From assembly GCF_000003605.2 (NCBI RefSeq), contig NW_003155748.1:173379-209518 (forward strand): a stretch of DNA of 36,140 bases, in the 5' to 3' direction. Numbering within the stretch: position 1 is the stretch's first letter; every line of letters starts with the position of its first letter. The notes below the pieces were generated by a model. That model did no database searches. It was given only the letters and a program-made list of their open reading frames with translations, and was not told the DNA's origin. The position numbers and the translations under genes are program-made. This document shows positions 20,961 to 34,500 of this stretch, piece by piece. Source of the stretch: Saccoglossus kowalevskii. Taxonomy: Eukaryota > Hemichordata > Enteropneusta > Harrimaniidae.

Positions 20961-23830
20961 TATGTTTTTCTTTATTGATCACATATAGACCTATATATCT
21001 CACCCTTAATCGGAGCGGATTTAAGGGGAACCAAGCAGTTAAAATCTTCAAGGCGGAAGATAGAAGACAACATTCAACTTATTCAAATGAACTAATTCAC
21101 AGATATACATTTCGAATAGCACAAGTGGTAATATCAATACAGTTTGGTACAAAACGTTTAAATGGTAAACCAGGAAAAAAGTCGTGGTGGGTTAAAGGCC
21201 ATACCGGTCACTGTATACTTCTATATGTATTCATCCGCTATGGCGCTGTGATTGGTTAACCGTCATTTGTAACGTTTATAAATAGTTTATATACAAAAAC
21301 AATCATAGCATTGTGAAATGACTGGTCTTCCACGTTCGATATACAAGGTTTGACTATTTGAAATGGGGGGGGGGGGGTACTTTCAAGTATACATGTATCC
21401 AGTTTTTTTTTTCACTTAATTTTTTTCATTATATAAAGAAAGACAGAATGCTGTAACTTAGTTTATTTATAAAGATATTTATACAAATTTGTAAATACCG
21501 ATCATCAGCTATTTTTTGCTTGTGTTATGAACAAAATGTTGTGTTCAAGGAACTTTCACTCGCTTGGCTGATAACACTTAAAATATCTATTACATTATCT
21601 GTTATCTATTATCGGTTGCTCCTTTTGGTGCATTATTGGTTGCGAGTTGTTTTATTACAATATCTGTTGACTCGTGTTACATTATCGGTTAATGATACAT
21701 CGAATCAGGAATTTATTACATTATCAGGTTCAACAGTAGGTAAACAAATAGTGAGACAGCTTAATTTTCAAAGCCATGTCTAGAATCTCGTCACACCATC
21801 CAACTAACGTGTTTTCTCAGTACCTCGAATACAACGTGTCTCTTCGATTCGTGACCACGACCAAATGACTTTTGAACTTCCGGGGTCGACACGTTTTGTG
21901 TTCTACACTACAAATCACATATATTACACGATGTACACCGAATAAAATTATACAAATGAAGTTTTCAACGTCTTTTTGACATTAAACTTGTCATCTCTAT
22001 TCAATTTATGTTACCTATTTTTACACGTCAATGGAACACATCAACTCAACAAAATGTATGGAATATTGGTTGACCAATATATTAAACCCTAAAAACACAC
22101 CAATAATTTTAGGAATACAGTTCTTACTATCCTCGTTCGACTGAGAATCCAAAATGGGAACTATTCGCTCATATAAACTGTTATTTTTCCGGGAAAATAT
22201 GTTTTTATTCAGCATCCTGTCTTATGACGGTGTCAATTCAGATATAATACCAAGTTCAGATCATGCCCATTTATTTTTTTTTCACTTGCAATCTAATCTA
22301 TTATGCGACTGTTGTTATGTCCTAATGATACAGTGAGCCTACTTCTGTTTCACGTGTTTACGACTAAACCAGAGGCATGAACTAAGCCGGCCGCTAAAAC
22401 TCTATATAAGTGATAATAATGTTAACATTTGCACTTACTCAAATGTTTCAACATATTTTGGACAACCTATAACAAGTTGATTACTGATAAAACACACTCA
22501 AGAAGATCGTCAATCAGCCCTTTGATTGTGTTATCATGATGCAAATTTTCATGTCGACTTTTCCCGAGATGCAATGCGCGTAACACAGTGAAAACGTTCC
22601 AAATATGCGAGCGTTTGTATTCGAGGTACTCAGAATCACGCCACAAAAAACACAATTATTACGGAATTGAAATTGAGATAAGTCACTCTATACAATCATA
22701 AAGAAACATATTTATTTAATATAATAAATGTGCCATCCAGCTCTTGGAATTTAAAAATTTTAAACTGTCATTTTGAATTTATAAAAAAAAACAAAAAAAC
22801 AATATATATTTAGATAAACGTTTTTAACGTACCCTGCTTTCTACTACTCACTGTAGTGACATATACCCTGTTTTAAGGAACTCACCGATTTTAAATTTAA
22901 CTATTGAATCGTAGCTGACCCTTCCACCCATCCCCATTTAGTTCAAAATATTGGTCCGTATCTGTTTTAAGGCGACATTTTGCTCACCATTCTCAACGAG
23001 GATTCCTTATCTGATTCGGTAAACAAAATTCTGCTGACCATTTTGATCACCATTTACCTACCCTCAACTGTTGGGAAACTCAAAGCGGGAGGATCGTCAC
23101 CTGCGACGATAACAACACACACTAATTACGCAACGACCATGGGTAGACGCTTGTTTGTAAACAATGACACGCTATGGCCACCTGACGCATGCGTAGGTAA
23201 CGACTCCCCCGCTTTAACATAGTGGTGACAAAACATTAAACTGGTGGTGGCGCTGTTTCTATTAAATGTGAAACCATAAATATTCACAATCAATGCTGTC
23301 TCACTGCGGAATACGACATAACACATTGTTTATATTCCCTCAGATCACAATCATTAAAATACAAATCATAGACAAAGACATTGTAAATATAAACATAATA
23401 AGATTTTTGTATATTTTCATTTGACTAATTTGTTTAGCGAATTCCAGCATAACTGAACAGTGGTTATATCAGGGTAACGACCCATGTAAATCCATGTAGA
23501 AGTTGGTGTATTTAATTTCCATATCTCAGATACGTACCTAGAAATATATGTCAGCTAGTTAGCTTAGACTCGGTTCCAGTCTGTTGCCGCTGTGCGACTG
23601 TGTATGGTAGCAAATACGTACTGTCGAGGACAACATGACAAACAACTATATAACGACAACTATATACGCGCGACCAGGGACAGAGAATGGAAATCGAGTC
23701 TAGATTGTACTGTAACAATTACAAAATACATGTTGCACATAAACTGTCGGGGTTTAATGAGCTGATTTATCGCTCCCCCCCAAAAAAATACACGATCACT
23801 CTTCACATTAATATCTATCAACCTGCCATT
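20961..23830. other. Intergenic, nothing recognised
   Basis: AT-rich DNA with a G12 run at about 21366 and repeated 'ttacattatc' phrases at 21590-21725. Open frames up to 94 codons (20975-21259) have no recognisable domain. Confidence 0.4.
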
Positions 23831-24600
23831 GAATATCATGAATATCACGTTAGATATCAGAATGAATATATCACATTAGATATCATAATCGATATATCAC
23901 ATTAGATATCACAATGAATGTATCACATTGGATATCACAATGAGTATATCACATTAGATATCACAATGAATATGTCACATTGGATATCACAATGAATATA
24001 TCACATTAGATATCACAATGAATATATCACATTATATATCATAATCGATATATCACATTAGATATCACAATGAATATCACATTGGATATCACAATGAATA
24101 TATATCACATTAGATATCACAATGAATATATCACATTAGATATTACAATGAGTATATCACATTAGATATCACAATGAATATATCACATTAGATATCACAA
24201 TGAGTATATCACATTAGATATTACAATGAATATATCACATTAGACATCACAATGAGTATATCACATTAGATATTGCAATGAATATATCACATTAGATATC
24301 ACAATGAATATATCACATTATATATCACAATGAATATATCACATTAGATATGACAGTGAATATCACATTTGATATGACAGTGAATATATCACATTATATA
24401 TCACAATGAATATATCACATTAGATATCATAATCGATATATCACATTAGATATCACAATGAATATATCACATTAGATATCATAATCGATATATCACATTA
24501 GATATCACAATGAATATCACATTAGATATCACAATGTTATCACATTATATATATCACAATGAATATATCATATTATATATCACAATGAATATCACAATAG
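23831..24600 (+). repeat. Minisatellite, about 24-bp unit
   Basis: About 30 copies of a unit close to tatcacattagatatcacaa + tgaa. Variants 'gatatcataatcgatata', 'gatattacaatgagtata' and 'gatatgacagtgaatatc' recur in blocks. The unit is rich in short palindromes (gatatc, tcgata, tatata), so single strands could fold. It ends about 40 bp before the inverted-repeat element at 24638. Confidence 0.95.
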
Positions 24601-24637
24601 TTATAACAGTGGTCTACAATATCCAGTGTTATGTAAG

Positions 24638-25148
24638 TATATCGGGACCGAGTCGGCACGTGCCGAAAAAACTCAATCTTAGTCCCGATAGATGCTTGGG
24701 CCGTGCCGAGATTTGCTGCCTGAACTTGAAGCTCGGCACGAAATGAAATTGCGCTTTCGATGGTGAATTTAAGAGAACATATACTGATTCATGCTATTAA
24801 GACATGACGATGGAGGGAAGTGATGCTATATATTGTCGGATGCTGTAGTAATGAATTAAATATTAAAATAATTGTTTTTCGAATCTTCTTTGCCGTTCAT
24901 GTGCACGATGATACCATTACAACAAATGGATATAACTTCAATATAGCAATTATTATTATCGTCATACGCGTATCGTTTTCCATGTTTGGGTCAAATAAAA
25001 AATCGACGAATGAGGGCGTGATTTCGGTTCGAGACGAGTGGGTCCCGATTTTGACTAATGTGAACGCAACTGCTCACGTGGCAACTGCTGTAATCTCTCT
25101 TCAAACATGAAGGATTAAAAAATTCGGCACGTGCCGAGATCCCGTATA
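24638..25148. mobile_element. Inverted-repeat element with CGGCACGTGCCGA termini
   Basis: The left end is TATATCGGGACCGAGTCGGC followed by ACGTGCCGAA. The right end, read on the other strand, is TATACGGGATCTCGGCACGT followed by GCCGAA. CGGCACG/CGTGCCG also occurs near 24711 and 24735, close to the left end, like subterminal transposase-binding repeats. The length is about 510 bp. The interior is AT-rich, and its 78- and 96-codon open frames look like no known transposase. Probably a non-autonomous DNA transposon with a TA or TATA target site; the superfamily is unknown. Confidence 0.7.
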
Positions 25149-25461
25149 TTATAAAACGTGAACGTAGCAAACAACTAACGAAAGGTAATCTTTCATTTTC
25201 AGCTGTTTTGTTCAGTATATTGGATCTAGTCATGATTTAATTTACCTTCAAATGTATCTTGAAATTGGTTACATCAAATTGAAATTCTCAGAGTAAGCTG
25301 ATTTAAGCATTTGTAATCACCTTGGTTACATGGCCATTGCTGCAGTTTGGCCACTGAAATGAAAGGCTTTAGTAAGACTCCCTAACTTCCCTGAAAAGAG
25401 CGTATTCCTCAAGTAACCCATCAGCTGTCATTTTCTCTTTCCCGTGCTGTTCCTGGGGCAG
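25149..25461 (+). other. Region upstream of monoamine oxidase
   Basis: No TATA box at a convincing place and no CpG-rich block seen. A pyrimidine-rich tract ending 'tgttcctggggcag' at 25461 could be a 3' splice site, in which case a non-coding first exon lies further upstream; otherwise this is the promoter/5' UTR. The antisense 60-codon frame 25369-25551 is a shadow. Confidence 0.35.
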
Positions 25462-25533
25462 ATTCAAAGCGAAGCAACAGCAGAGCAAACCGGCGCAATT
25501 TTGTCTGTATCTCAGCTGCATCGAGATTACATT

Positions 25534-25582
25534 ATGGCCAACAACAAGCACGATGTTATCGTTATTGGAGCTGGGTTGAGTG
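25534..25582 (+). CDS. Monoamine oxidase coding exon 1
   Basis: Encodes residues 1-16 plus the first base of Gly17. The donor is GTATGT at 25583. A 49-bp coding segment this short is only recognisable by joining it with exon 2 across the GxGxxG motif. Confidence 0.9.
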
Positions 25583-28500
25583 GTATGTTTTTTTCGTATC
25601 TTCTATTTGTAAGATATTATTGATGCGAAGCGATGCGTTGCATTGCAATTTGTTGACTATAAAGTTAAACGTTAACTTACAAATTTTGATCATTTTTTGT
25701 GAAAACATAAATTGTTGTCTGAGGATGTGCAGCATCATCTGAATCCCTGATTGTTCTCTGTATTATCAAGACGTGCCCAGACGTTTGCACGATTACGTGC
25801 AAATTTAAATTATTATCTGGTCAATTCTAAACGTTTGACCTCCTGTCCACACCCATGCATTGTGTTTGACCTTGACATCAAGACAAAACATTGGTATTTT
25901 TTATAGCTTATGGGGTCTTTACGACTTGTGTTACCTTACTAGCTTTACCGATAAATCATGTTAGCCAGTGATTATGTTTATTCGGAGTGTACCATATACC
26001 CGGCACACATGTCGAGGGACGAAATACGTTCCATGAATCCGTGTAACCGTGCGATTCCGACGGTGGTTAAAAATAACATGGATTATTTCGTGGAATGTAA
26101 ACTGACATTTGGGTGTGACTGGGAATTCAAATCGAATAGTCGTTATTTACAGTCTTGAAGTGTAAACATACAACATGTACATATTTGCTCTCAGGGGAAA
26201 TATATAAATGATATATACAACCGAGAAATTGTTTTAGTTTTTGATAGAAGACATAATAATTAAGGTAGGAGGATAATCTTGTTAAGGCAGTAGCCTTCTT
26301 ATAAATGAATGAATCACTAAATAGCTAATTGAAAAAATCTGAATTTTATTGGAATACTTCTCAAAGGAGTTTTTGACACATTTAAACAATGCTATGTTTT
26401 TGCATAATATGCAATGTCTTTGGAAAGGCTAAGATGTAATGTATATTTGATTTTTTATTGTGTCATTGGTCAAATTAAAAAAAAAAAATATGTTGTGGTT
26501 CCTAAATATATATTTGAAGAGTATATATATATATATATATATATTTTTATAACTGTGTTTTATTTTTTCTCCTTCATATAAGAACTGTTTTTACACATAT
26601 GAGTGCATAATCATGTTTAAATTTATTTACAGTACCCAGTTTTGTAAAGTTTTGAATTTCTATAGGGTAGGTAGGATTATAGGAACCACAATTTGTTTTG
26701 TACTCAGCCTTATCAGATGCACTTGCACTATAGCCTATTTTGAAAGCAGTCGGTGAATTCTGTGGAACAGTTATGTTTTACAATTTTGGGTATTTTAGTA
26801 TGGAATTTATTTTCACTGAATTTTGACAAGTTGAATTTGATATATGAAAAAAGGTATATTCGCTGGATTTTATTTTCACTGAATCATTCAGTGAAAATAG
26901 CGAAAATTAATTCCAAGCGAAAATAAAATATTTTACAGTATTCCTTGATTGGTATATTCACAATGGATGCTAACATGTCACCAGCAACATGCACAAGGTT
27001 TCTCATGATTTGCACTATTTTGTATGAGATTGTAGCACTGCTTAATAAATTATAGTATAATTTGTGTTTAGTAGTCGCTATATTTTTTTCTGTATTTTCT
27101 ACTATTTGAATAGTGAATCACACTTGGACCCTATCAAATCTACTACATTTACTTTTTTTAGTGCCACATGTTTCAAATGTACACTGATGTTCTTTAATGT
27201 CGATTAGTCTCGTCGCATGATGCTTTTATTTACAAATAACTACCTAGCATGTTCAAATTCATATACTGGTACCGGTATCAATCTTTTCAAATGATGTACA
27301 TGAATGGTAAATCAGAATAACTCTATCACTGGTCTGAAAAAGCTCTGCATTCTGTTTTTAGGAATGCTTGTAATAGAGAATCAAATTATTCATTCCTTAT
27401 TTAATTAAAATACCCTGTTAATTACAGAGGGATTGTGGGTAAATAAAGGTACCGTATTGCGTGAGAATTTTTTTTTTCTATGAAACTCTGCTACAATATT
27501 TATTGCATGTAAGGCCACCAGTCACTAGACTAATGAGTCCCTTAAATATAATATTCAGGTCAGAAAACCAGGCACCTTCTGTAGAAGCCTTATTCTGGAT
27601 TATCCAATGGTATTACAGATGCTGACTGTTCAAGTAGTATCGGTAGAGCTTGATGCTTGATTTCTTATTTTACTCACACAATACAATGACATTTTTGTGA
27701 GAATAGATTTCATTATACTCTGTACTTTGAGCTTACACTGATTTTAAGACATAATACATTACCATTCCCGAGAATGTAGACTTGTACTGTTTCAACAGTG
27801 ATTGATAGTTGATATATTGAATTACAGTTATTATGGTTGACCATTAACGTTTCGTTTCATATAGACATATATGTTTATACTTGAACTTGAAGCTATCTTT
27901 GTGTTTGAATGAGAAGAATTTATTACATTTTTGTTTATTAATTCCTCTTAACGGTTGGCAGCAAGGTTTTATTGCTGGTTGGAAGAATTACAATGAATTA
28001 ATGATGATTTATTTTTGATAGGCAATGAAGGTTACATTTTGTTAATGCCCAATGAGTCCCATAGTGTTAGTAATTGGTCATTTTAGTATGCTTTTGGTGT
28101 GGTTTCAGAGAGACTACATCAGTAATATGTTTTCCAGAGAATGCAATCTGCAGCCTGTAAATACTTCATGGTTGCAGGGTGGGGGCTTGTAAGTATGTAC
28201 TTTACTAACCTTGCAATGCAGCTATTGAATGAACCTTTTTATAGGACTCCTTACAATAATGAAGATTGAGGTTTAAAAAGATTAACTTTGTGCACAATCC
28301 CTCTATCATATAAAGGAATACAGACTGTGCACGAAATAATTAAATATCTATAAACCTTCACACTATGTAGTGTGCGACTGACTACAAGCTATGGATGATA
28401 TAAACGTTTATAAATATGGCTGTGAGATTACTCATTGACCAATCAGTGGCTAGATCCTGGTGGGAAGACAATTCAACCTTCATGATCCCTTTTGTAAAAA

Positions 28501-31500
28501 CACGTACTATACATTTGTCTTGGTTCTGTAAGCGCAGCCAAGACAGTGAGAATTTATTTGAAACGGTAATTGCAAAGCTTTGACATCGCCCACACTTAAC
28601 TCTTAGCATTTAAGTGTTCAACATTTTCTGTTTTGTCATTTGCAATACAAATTTTACATGGTAATTCACTCCTCTACACATATAAACATATTTAAACACA
28701 ATGTACCGGTATTGCTACCGTAAAATCTGTATTAGAAGCCGCATCCCTAATAGAATCCGCATCCATTTGTTATGAACAATTGAGACCTAAAATTCACCAT
28801 TTCTCATATGTGTAGATGCTCTAATAGAAGCTGCATCCCTTCCATTGCATTTTACCAATTTATTAGAAGCCGCGGCTTTTAATACAGATTTTACGGTACT
28901 TTGTTTTTAGAGGCAAAATTTGAAGTGGATTTCTAAATTTTGGACAATAGTTGCACATTCTGTGAAATACTTTACTTTATATGGAATCAAATTTCGTTGT
29001 AAAGACATTCTGGCAGTTTTGTATGAATTTGAATTTGTGATGAAAAGAAGGAAATGGTTGTGAAAAGGTTAAACTCTGGAATGTAAAAGCATTGTCAGTC
29101 TCCCTGTTGCACTAAGTACAAAAATCCAACTGTCTTGTCGAAACATAAACTGTCAGCCAATTAATGAGTATGTTTGCCAACTTCCTGCTCCAATACTTCT
29201 GAGACTTCTCTGTTGTATTAAAATTGTATTTGAGTTGCAATCCTGTATATATGATTTTATTTTAATTGAAATGCTTATTGAAATAGAATTGTAATTAAAT
29301 TCCTATCTTTGATTTCAAATTAACCGTTATCCTGCCACCCTATATACTCTTAGAAGTAAGAGGTAATTGTACTTTATATCTTATTTGAGTTGCAATTTGA
29401 TTTCTATTCATAATTGCAATGTAATTAAACCTAATTAAATTTAATTGGAATTAAATTTAATGGAATTCATCTAAAAACACATCAATGTTTATTTTATTTA
29501 ATGTAGCACTTTGAGCTGGTATTTACGTGTGAGTGTGTATTTGTGTTTTATTTATTTGGCATTGTGTATGAAACATTCACATTAAACTGTTTTGGGGGTT
29601 GTCCAAATTTTAGTTTTGGTTTTACAATTTTTGTTAGACCTTCATTTGTATAGTAATTTTAAGTGCGTTTTATTCGCTATTCCATAGAAATTGATAATCG
29701 TGTACTTGCATGGGAAAGATTAATTTAACATGCAATTCATCTATTTACTTACTCAATAAAAATCTCTAGAAATTTGTTGAAAAAATTGAATTTTATTTAT
29801 CATTAAATAACTATATATAATTATTTATTTTCCATAGAAATATTAAAAAAATCCAAACATTTCCATGAGAAATTTTCTTTAAAATTATATTCTGGTCAAA
29901 TTCTATAAAAATCCATATATTATTTCTATTGAATTTGTTAAAATTTACTGCCAATTCTACAGACTATTTTCGTAAAGGATTATCCTTTTCCTGATCCAGT
30001 TCTCAATTTAAAGTATTATATTACTCTATTTTGGGGGTGTTTTATAATCTAGACATGCAGGTGGCAGACATCTGATCTTTCATAATTAAACATATACCAT
30101 GACCCCTGTCTGCAAATTGTCTACTCAGCAGATAGGTCAAAATATTAAAGATTCATCCAATTTAAACCTTTCAAGGCTATGTTTAGTGATAAGATTTATG
30201 AGTCTTCTCCAAAAACCACATACTTATTCCATTCCAATGTTTGTCCTGTATTTTTAATTGAAATTGATATAAAATGTTGCATATTTATTTTCACATTAGC
30301 ATAATTCACTTGGATATCATAATGTCTTGCAAAGAAATGTGGGAGCAGCTTTTTGCACATTTGTATGTATTATTCATATTTGTTTTTTTTATTTAATTTT
30401 GAATAATATGCACAAAATTAATCATAGGCTTGATGAATATTTTTGTAATAATTTATCATAAATTAAATTTTGTAAAATATTCTCTTTCATCTAATGTAAA
30501 AGTGAGTTATTTGTATCCCTGGTAAATCAGTAGTGCATGCCTTGAATAAATCAGCCAACCAGAATAATGCAGTTATCCACTTCATAGGTTATCCTTGTTT
30601 TATCACTGATTCTGTTCTATAAATATGTATATATCAATACTTGTATTCGTCTGTCAGCTGATCTACTAACAAATTGAATTATTCCAATGTTCGACAATAT
30701 AAAATATGCTCCACTAAACAGCTACAGTGATATGGCAGATCAAATTTGTCAGTGGCTGGCTACTCAGTTTCCTCTCATCGCCATGTTTCCATGATATGAC
30801 AAATTGGCAGTCTATGGTAGGGTAAATAATTATTGCACACAAATTTGGAAAGAAACCTTGTACACATATTTGGGAGAAATTGTCGTAAGGCCTCCAGAAA
30901 TAATATTCATGTCTTTCTGGTCTTGAGCTTTTTCTTACTGCTTTTATGAATTTTAGAAAAAATTTCAGTTACCGTATCATAATGAAATGAAGCATAAATT
31001 TTAAAATAAATAATTTTGAAATAAAAAGCTGTCCACATGTGCCGATTTTGGAAAACAATTTGGCCAAAATTGTGTTTTTTTTTCAAAAGAAATCAACAAA
31101 ATTTAGATATAGAGCACGAAGTAATTCATATGCACTGGTTAACTAAGAAGCTCCTGATTTTAAAACTAGGGGTGGCCTCTATATTTAACATCTGAAAAAA
31201 ATTGTTGCGGGTAAAGAGAACAAAAAAACCCATGGTGACCGCATAATTAAAACAAAAATTGGGAAAAATGTGAATATAAAAATTGTCATCGGGTTGACAT
31301 GGATAAAATATTTGCAAATTACCAAATTCCTGCAACCCTGGGAATCATTCAGATTTCAATTGCGTAACCACTTAGTATATACAAAATAATCGTATGAATA
31401 TTCATCATTATGAATTATTATAATTGCATCATGGTATTGTATTTCTCTGCAATGATTCATACACTGACTGTACATTTAATGTTGATTCAAAATACTGCAC

Positions 31501-34500
31501 ATACATTGTGACATTGGTCTACAATGGAAATTCTGTTTTTTCATGTATTGAATGAAATTGTAATGTTTGAAGTATCACTGTCGCTGCTTTATAAAACTGA
31601 TAGAATTGTCTATGTATAAATATATAATGACCATAATAATAATTTTATTAAAGTATCAGTTAGTTTAAATAAATATTTGTTCAATCCCCTAGGCTTGGAG
31701 AAAAAAAAAAATCAAACTCAAAGCTTAAAAAATGGTAACCATATTGATAATTTCCAACAGTAAAACAGGTTTGATGGATTTTATAAATGTCACTATTAAA
31801 ATGACAAACTATGGGGTAAAACTGTACCTGCCTGTTACTGGCATGTATGGTTGAAAATTAACAATATCAATTTCTACGTGCTGCACATCAGTAAGTATAA
31901 TCCAACTGCGTTGTAGCTCAGTCAATGTAATTTACTATCCTGCTTATGAATTCTGGGTAATGCATACTGAACCTGCAGATACAGTACAGTGTTCTCCCTG
32001 GAGGTGGTTTAGTCAAAAATGACCAATAAATGAGGGCCTATTTTTCGGTCTTCTGCCCATATTCAGAGTCTTCTACAAAATACACATACTTATTCCAGTC
32101 AAATGTTAATCCTGTATTTTTAATTGAAATTGATATAAAATGTTGCATATTTATTATCTCATTAGCATAATTCACTTGGATATCATAATGTCTTCCAACG
32201 AAATGTGGTCGCAGCTTTTTGCACATTTGTATGTACCGATATTATTCATATTTTTTTTATTTAATTTTGAATAATATGTGCAAAAATTAATCATCAGCTA
32301 CAGGTTTGATGGATTTTGTACATGTCACTATAATAAATAACAAAACTATGGGGTAAATCTGTACCTGCATGTTACTGGGTGTAAATAGATCATAAACAAG
32401 ATCTATTTTTAGCTAGATCTATGTTCATGGTAACTGCAATGCTGTTTCAACCTGATCTACATCGACTACTTTCACCGTTTTTTCAAAACTTTGTTTGAAT
32501 GAGTTTATCTTTTCAATATTAAAGAAATATCTTGCTATTTTTTGAGCGAGAAATCAATATCGAAAGTCTGTATTCACAACTTTACTAGCATGTTGCATTT
32601 TTTCATGCTTGTGAATGACGATAACAGCCTAGCCTAGAGTTCGGCCATTCTGGGTACCCTCGAGAATGGCCTGGTGAATCTCTATGCAAATACGTACTTG
32701 ACACAGAATTCAATGTCACTGCTGATTGGCTAATCCATGATCCATGATTGGCCATATCCATCCATCAATAAGGGGAGTGGGGAACACAATTTGAGTCACC
32801 AAGCAGTTTACATTTGTTTTTCATGTATGACTCCTGATTAACCATTTCATTTTACCTTGATCATCATTAGATGACAGGAGAGGTACGTCTGCCATTGATG
32901 TTGTTGTTGTCGTCACCATTGTAAACTTTTTTCATGTGTTTACAATAAGCAGTTTGTATCTGAACTTGTGTTTGCAATACAATGCATACATTTTGTATTA
33001 CAATTTATTCCTTTCATATTGCCCCCTTAATGCTAACAAAATCTACGTTAGAACGCTATATTATATTCACTTGCCAACATATTTCTGTCTTTTGGTAATT
33101 TCTCGTCCATTCATTCAAAACTGTCCATAGTAATAGTTATAACATTTCCTGAATAGCTACAAATAATAGTGTTGTTGTATTTAAGAACCTTGAATTTACT
33201 GGCCATCAGTAGCATAGTGGTTGTTGTATCAGTATCATGATCGGTACAACAACAGAGAGAAATCGTGACATTCAACACCTGGAACTGTCGCCTGGTACAA
33301 AAATAATTAAAAGGGCAGTACACCAAAATGGCTTGAAATGTCAGGTTCGAAAAAAAGGATACATTTTCAATACACAAATGTATACGTACCGGTAGTGGGG
33401 TAGATCTGAATGAATGTCTTTAGCCCACACACATGTTCCAGATATTTTGAACTACCGGGTAGGTCCCGATAATGTATCAATCACTCAAAACTCATTATCT
33501 ATTCTTTAGAAACAGTTTAAGACTAGAATGTGAAATTATCCTTATCAATATCGGTAGTGTTGTGTATTTGTCATGTAACATATTCTGTCCCATGATGCAA
33601 CACTATTGGTTTGAAATATTTTTTTTCAAGGTTACTTTTTAACATATTTTAGTAAATTTGTACATAGTCTTGAAGGTTTACACATTTAATTATTTCATTT
33701 AGCATATTAGATAAAGTGCGGTAATAGTATAATGTATCATTTACAATCACAGGTTTGAGTGCGGCATGGTTACTTCATAAAGAAAACGTCGATGTGGTAG
33801 TATTGGAGGCACGTGATAGAGTGGGTGGTAGAACTTACACGATTCATGTACGTATATGTCATAATATCACATGACAATTCCACCTTGGTGCATTTCATTC
33901 ACATTAATAACGTTCAGTGTTATTATATCACTAACTGATATTTCACACTAAACAATATATGATATACTGTAAAATACTTTATTTGGAATTCATTTTCGCT
34001 ATTTCTGCTGAAGGAATGTTTCAGTGAAAATAAAATCCAGCGAGTATACTTTTTTCCTATATTTTACATTCAACTTGTCAAAAATTCAGTGAAAATAAAT
34101 TCCATATAAAACACTCAAAAAGTCTTTTCAGCGAAAATTTATTCCAGCTTAAATAAAGTAATTTAAAGTACACACTGAACAACTTCAATTTGTGAATAAT
34201 ACGTAAATCGTACAACTGTACTGTACTTATTGCTGCAATATGAGATATTCAGACTGGATATCAACAATAACTTTCATTGTGCAATAACAATAACTGTAAT
34301 GACGACTGAAAGTTTATTCGAAAAAATATCGCTGAGAAGGGTAATCAGCATATGATTTGTATGCAAACTTTTGTAAAATCACGATTTCTCAACGTTGACG
34401 AATAGATCACCTGATTCAGTCGCGTTGCATGGTAATCATTTTAGTTATGCTAATGGCTGCATTTCCAGTCAATCTTCAATTAGGAGCTTGTAGTACTACA

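Larger units (their letters stand above)
25583..33752 (+). other. Monoamine oxidase intron 1 (8170 bp)
   Basis: The intron runs from GTATGT to ...ttacaatcacAG. It is AT-rich and holds a (TA)n tract, MITE copy B, the TACCGTAAAAT element, an internal duplication and assorted unrecognised DNA. I looked for an extra coding exon and saw none. The 66-codon frame 25958-26158 and others inside have no recognised motif. Confidence 0.85.

Noticed and set aside
20975-21259. 94-codon plus-strand open frame
   Set aside because: No recognisable domain, no flanking splice signals, and the length is expected by chance in 36 kb.
23831-24600. Possible CRISPR-like array
   Set aside because: The units are contiguous with no unique spacers, and the genome is an animal's; it is a minisatellite.
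25369-25551. 60-codon frame antisense to the monoamine oxidase start
   Set aside because: It overlaps the recognised exon 1 on the opposite strand and has no features of its own.
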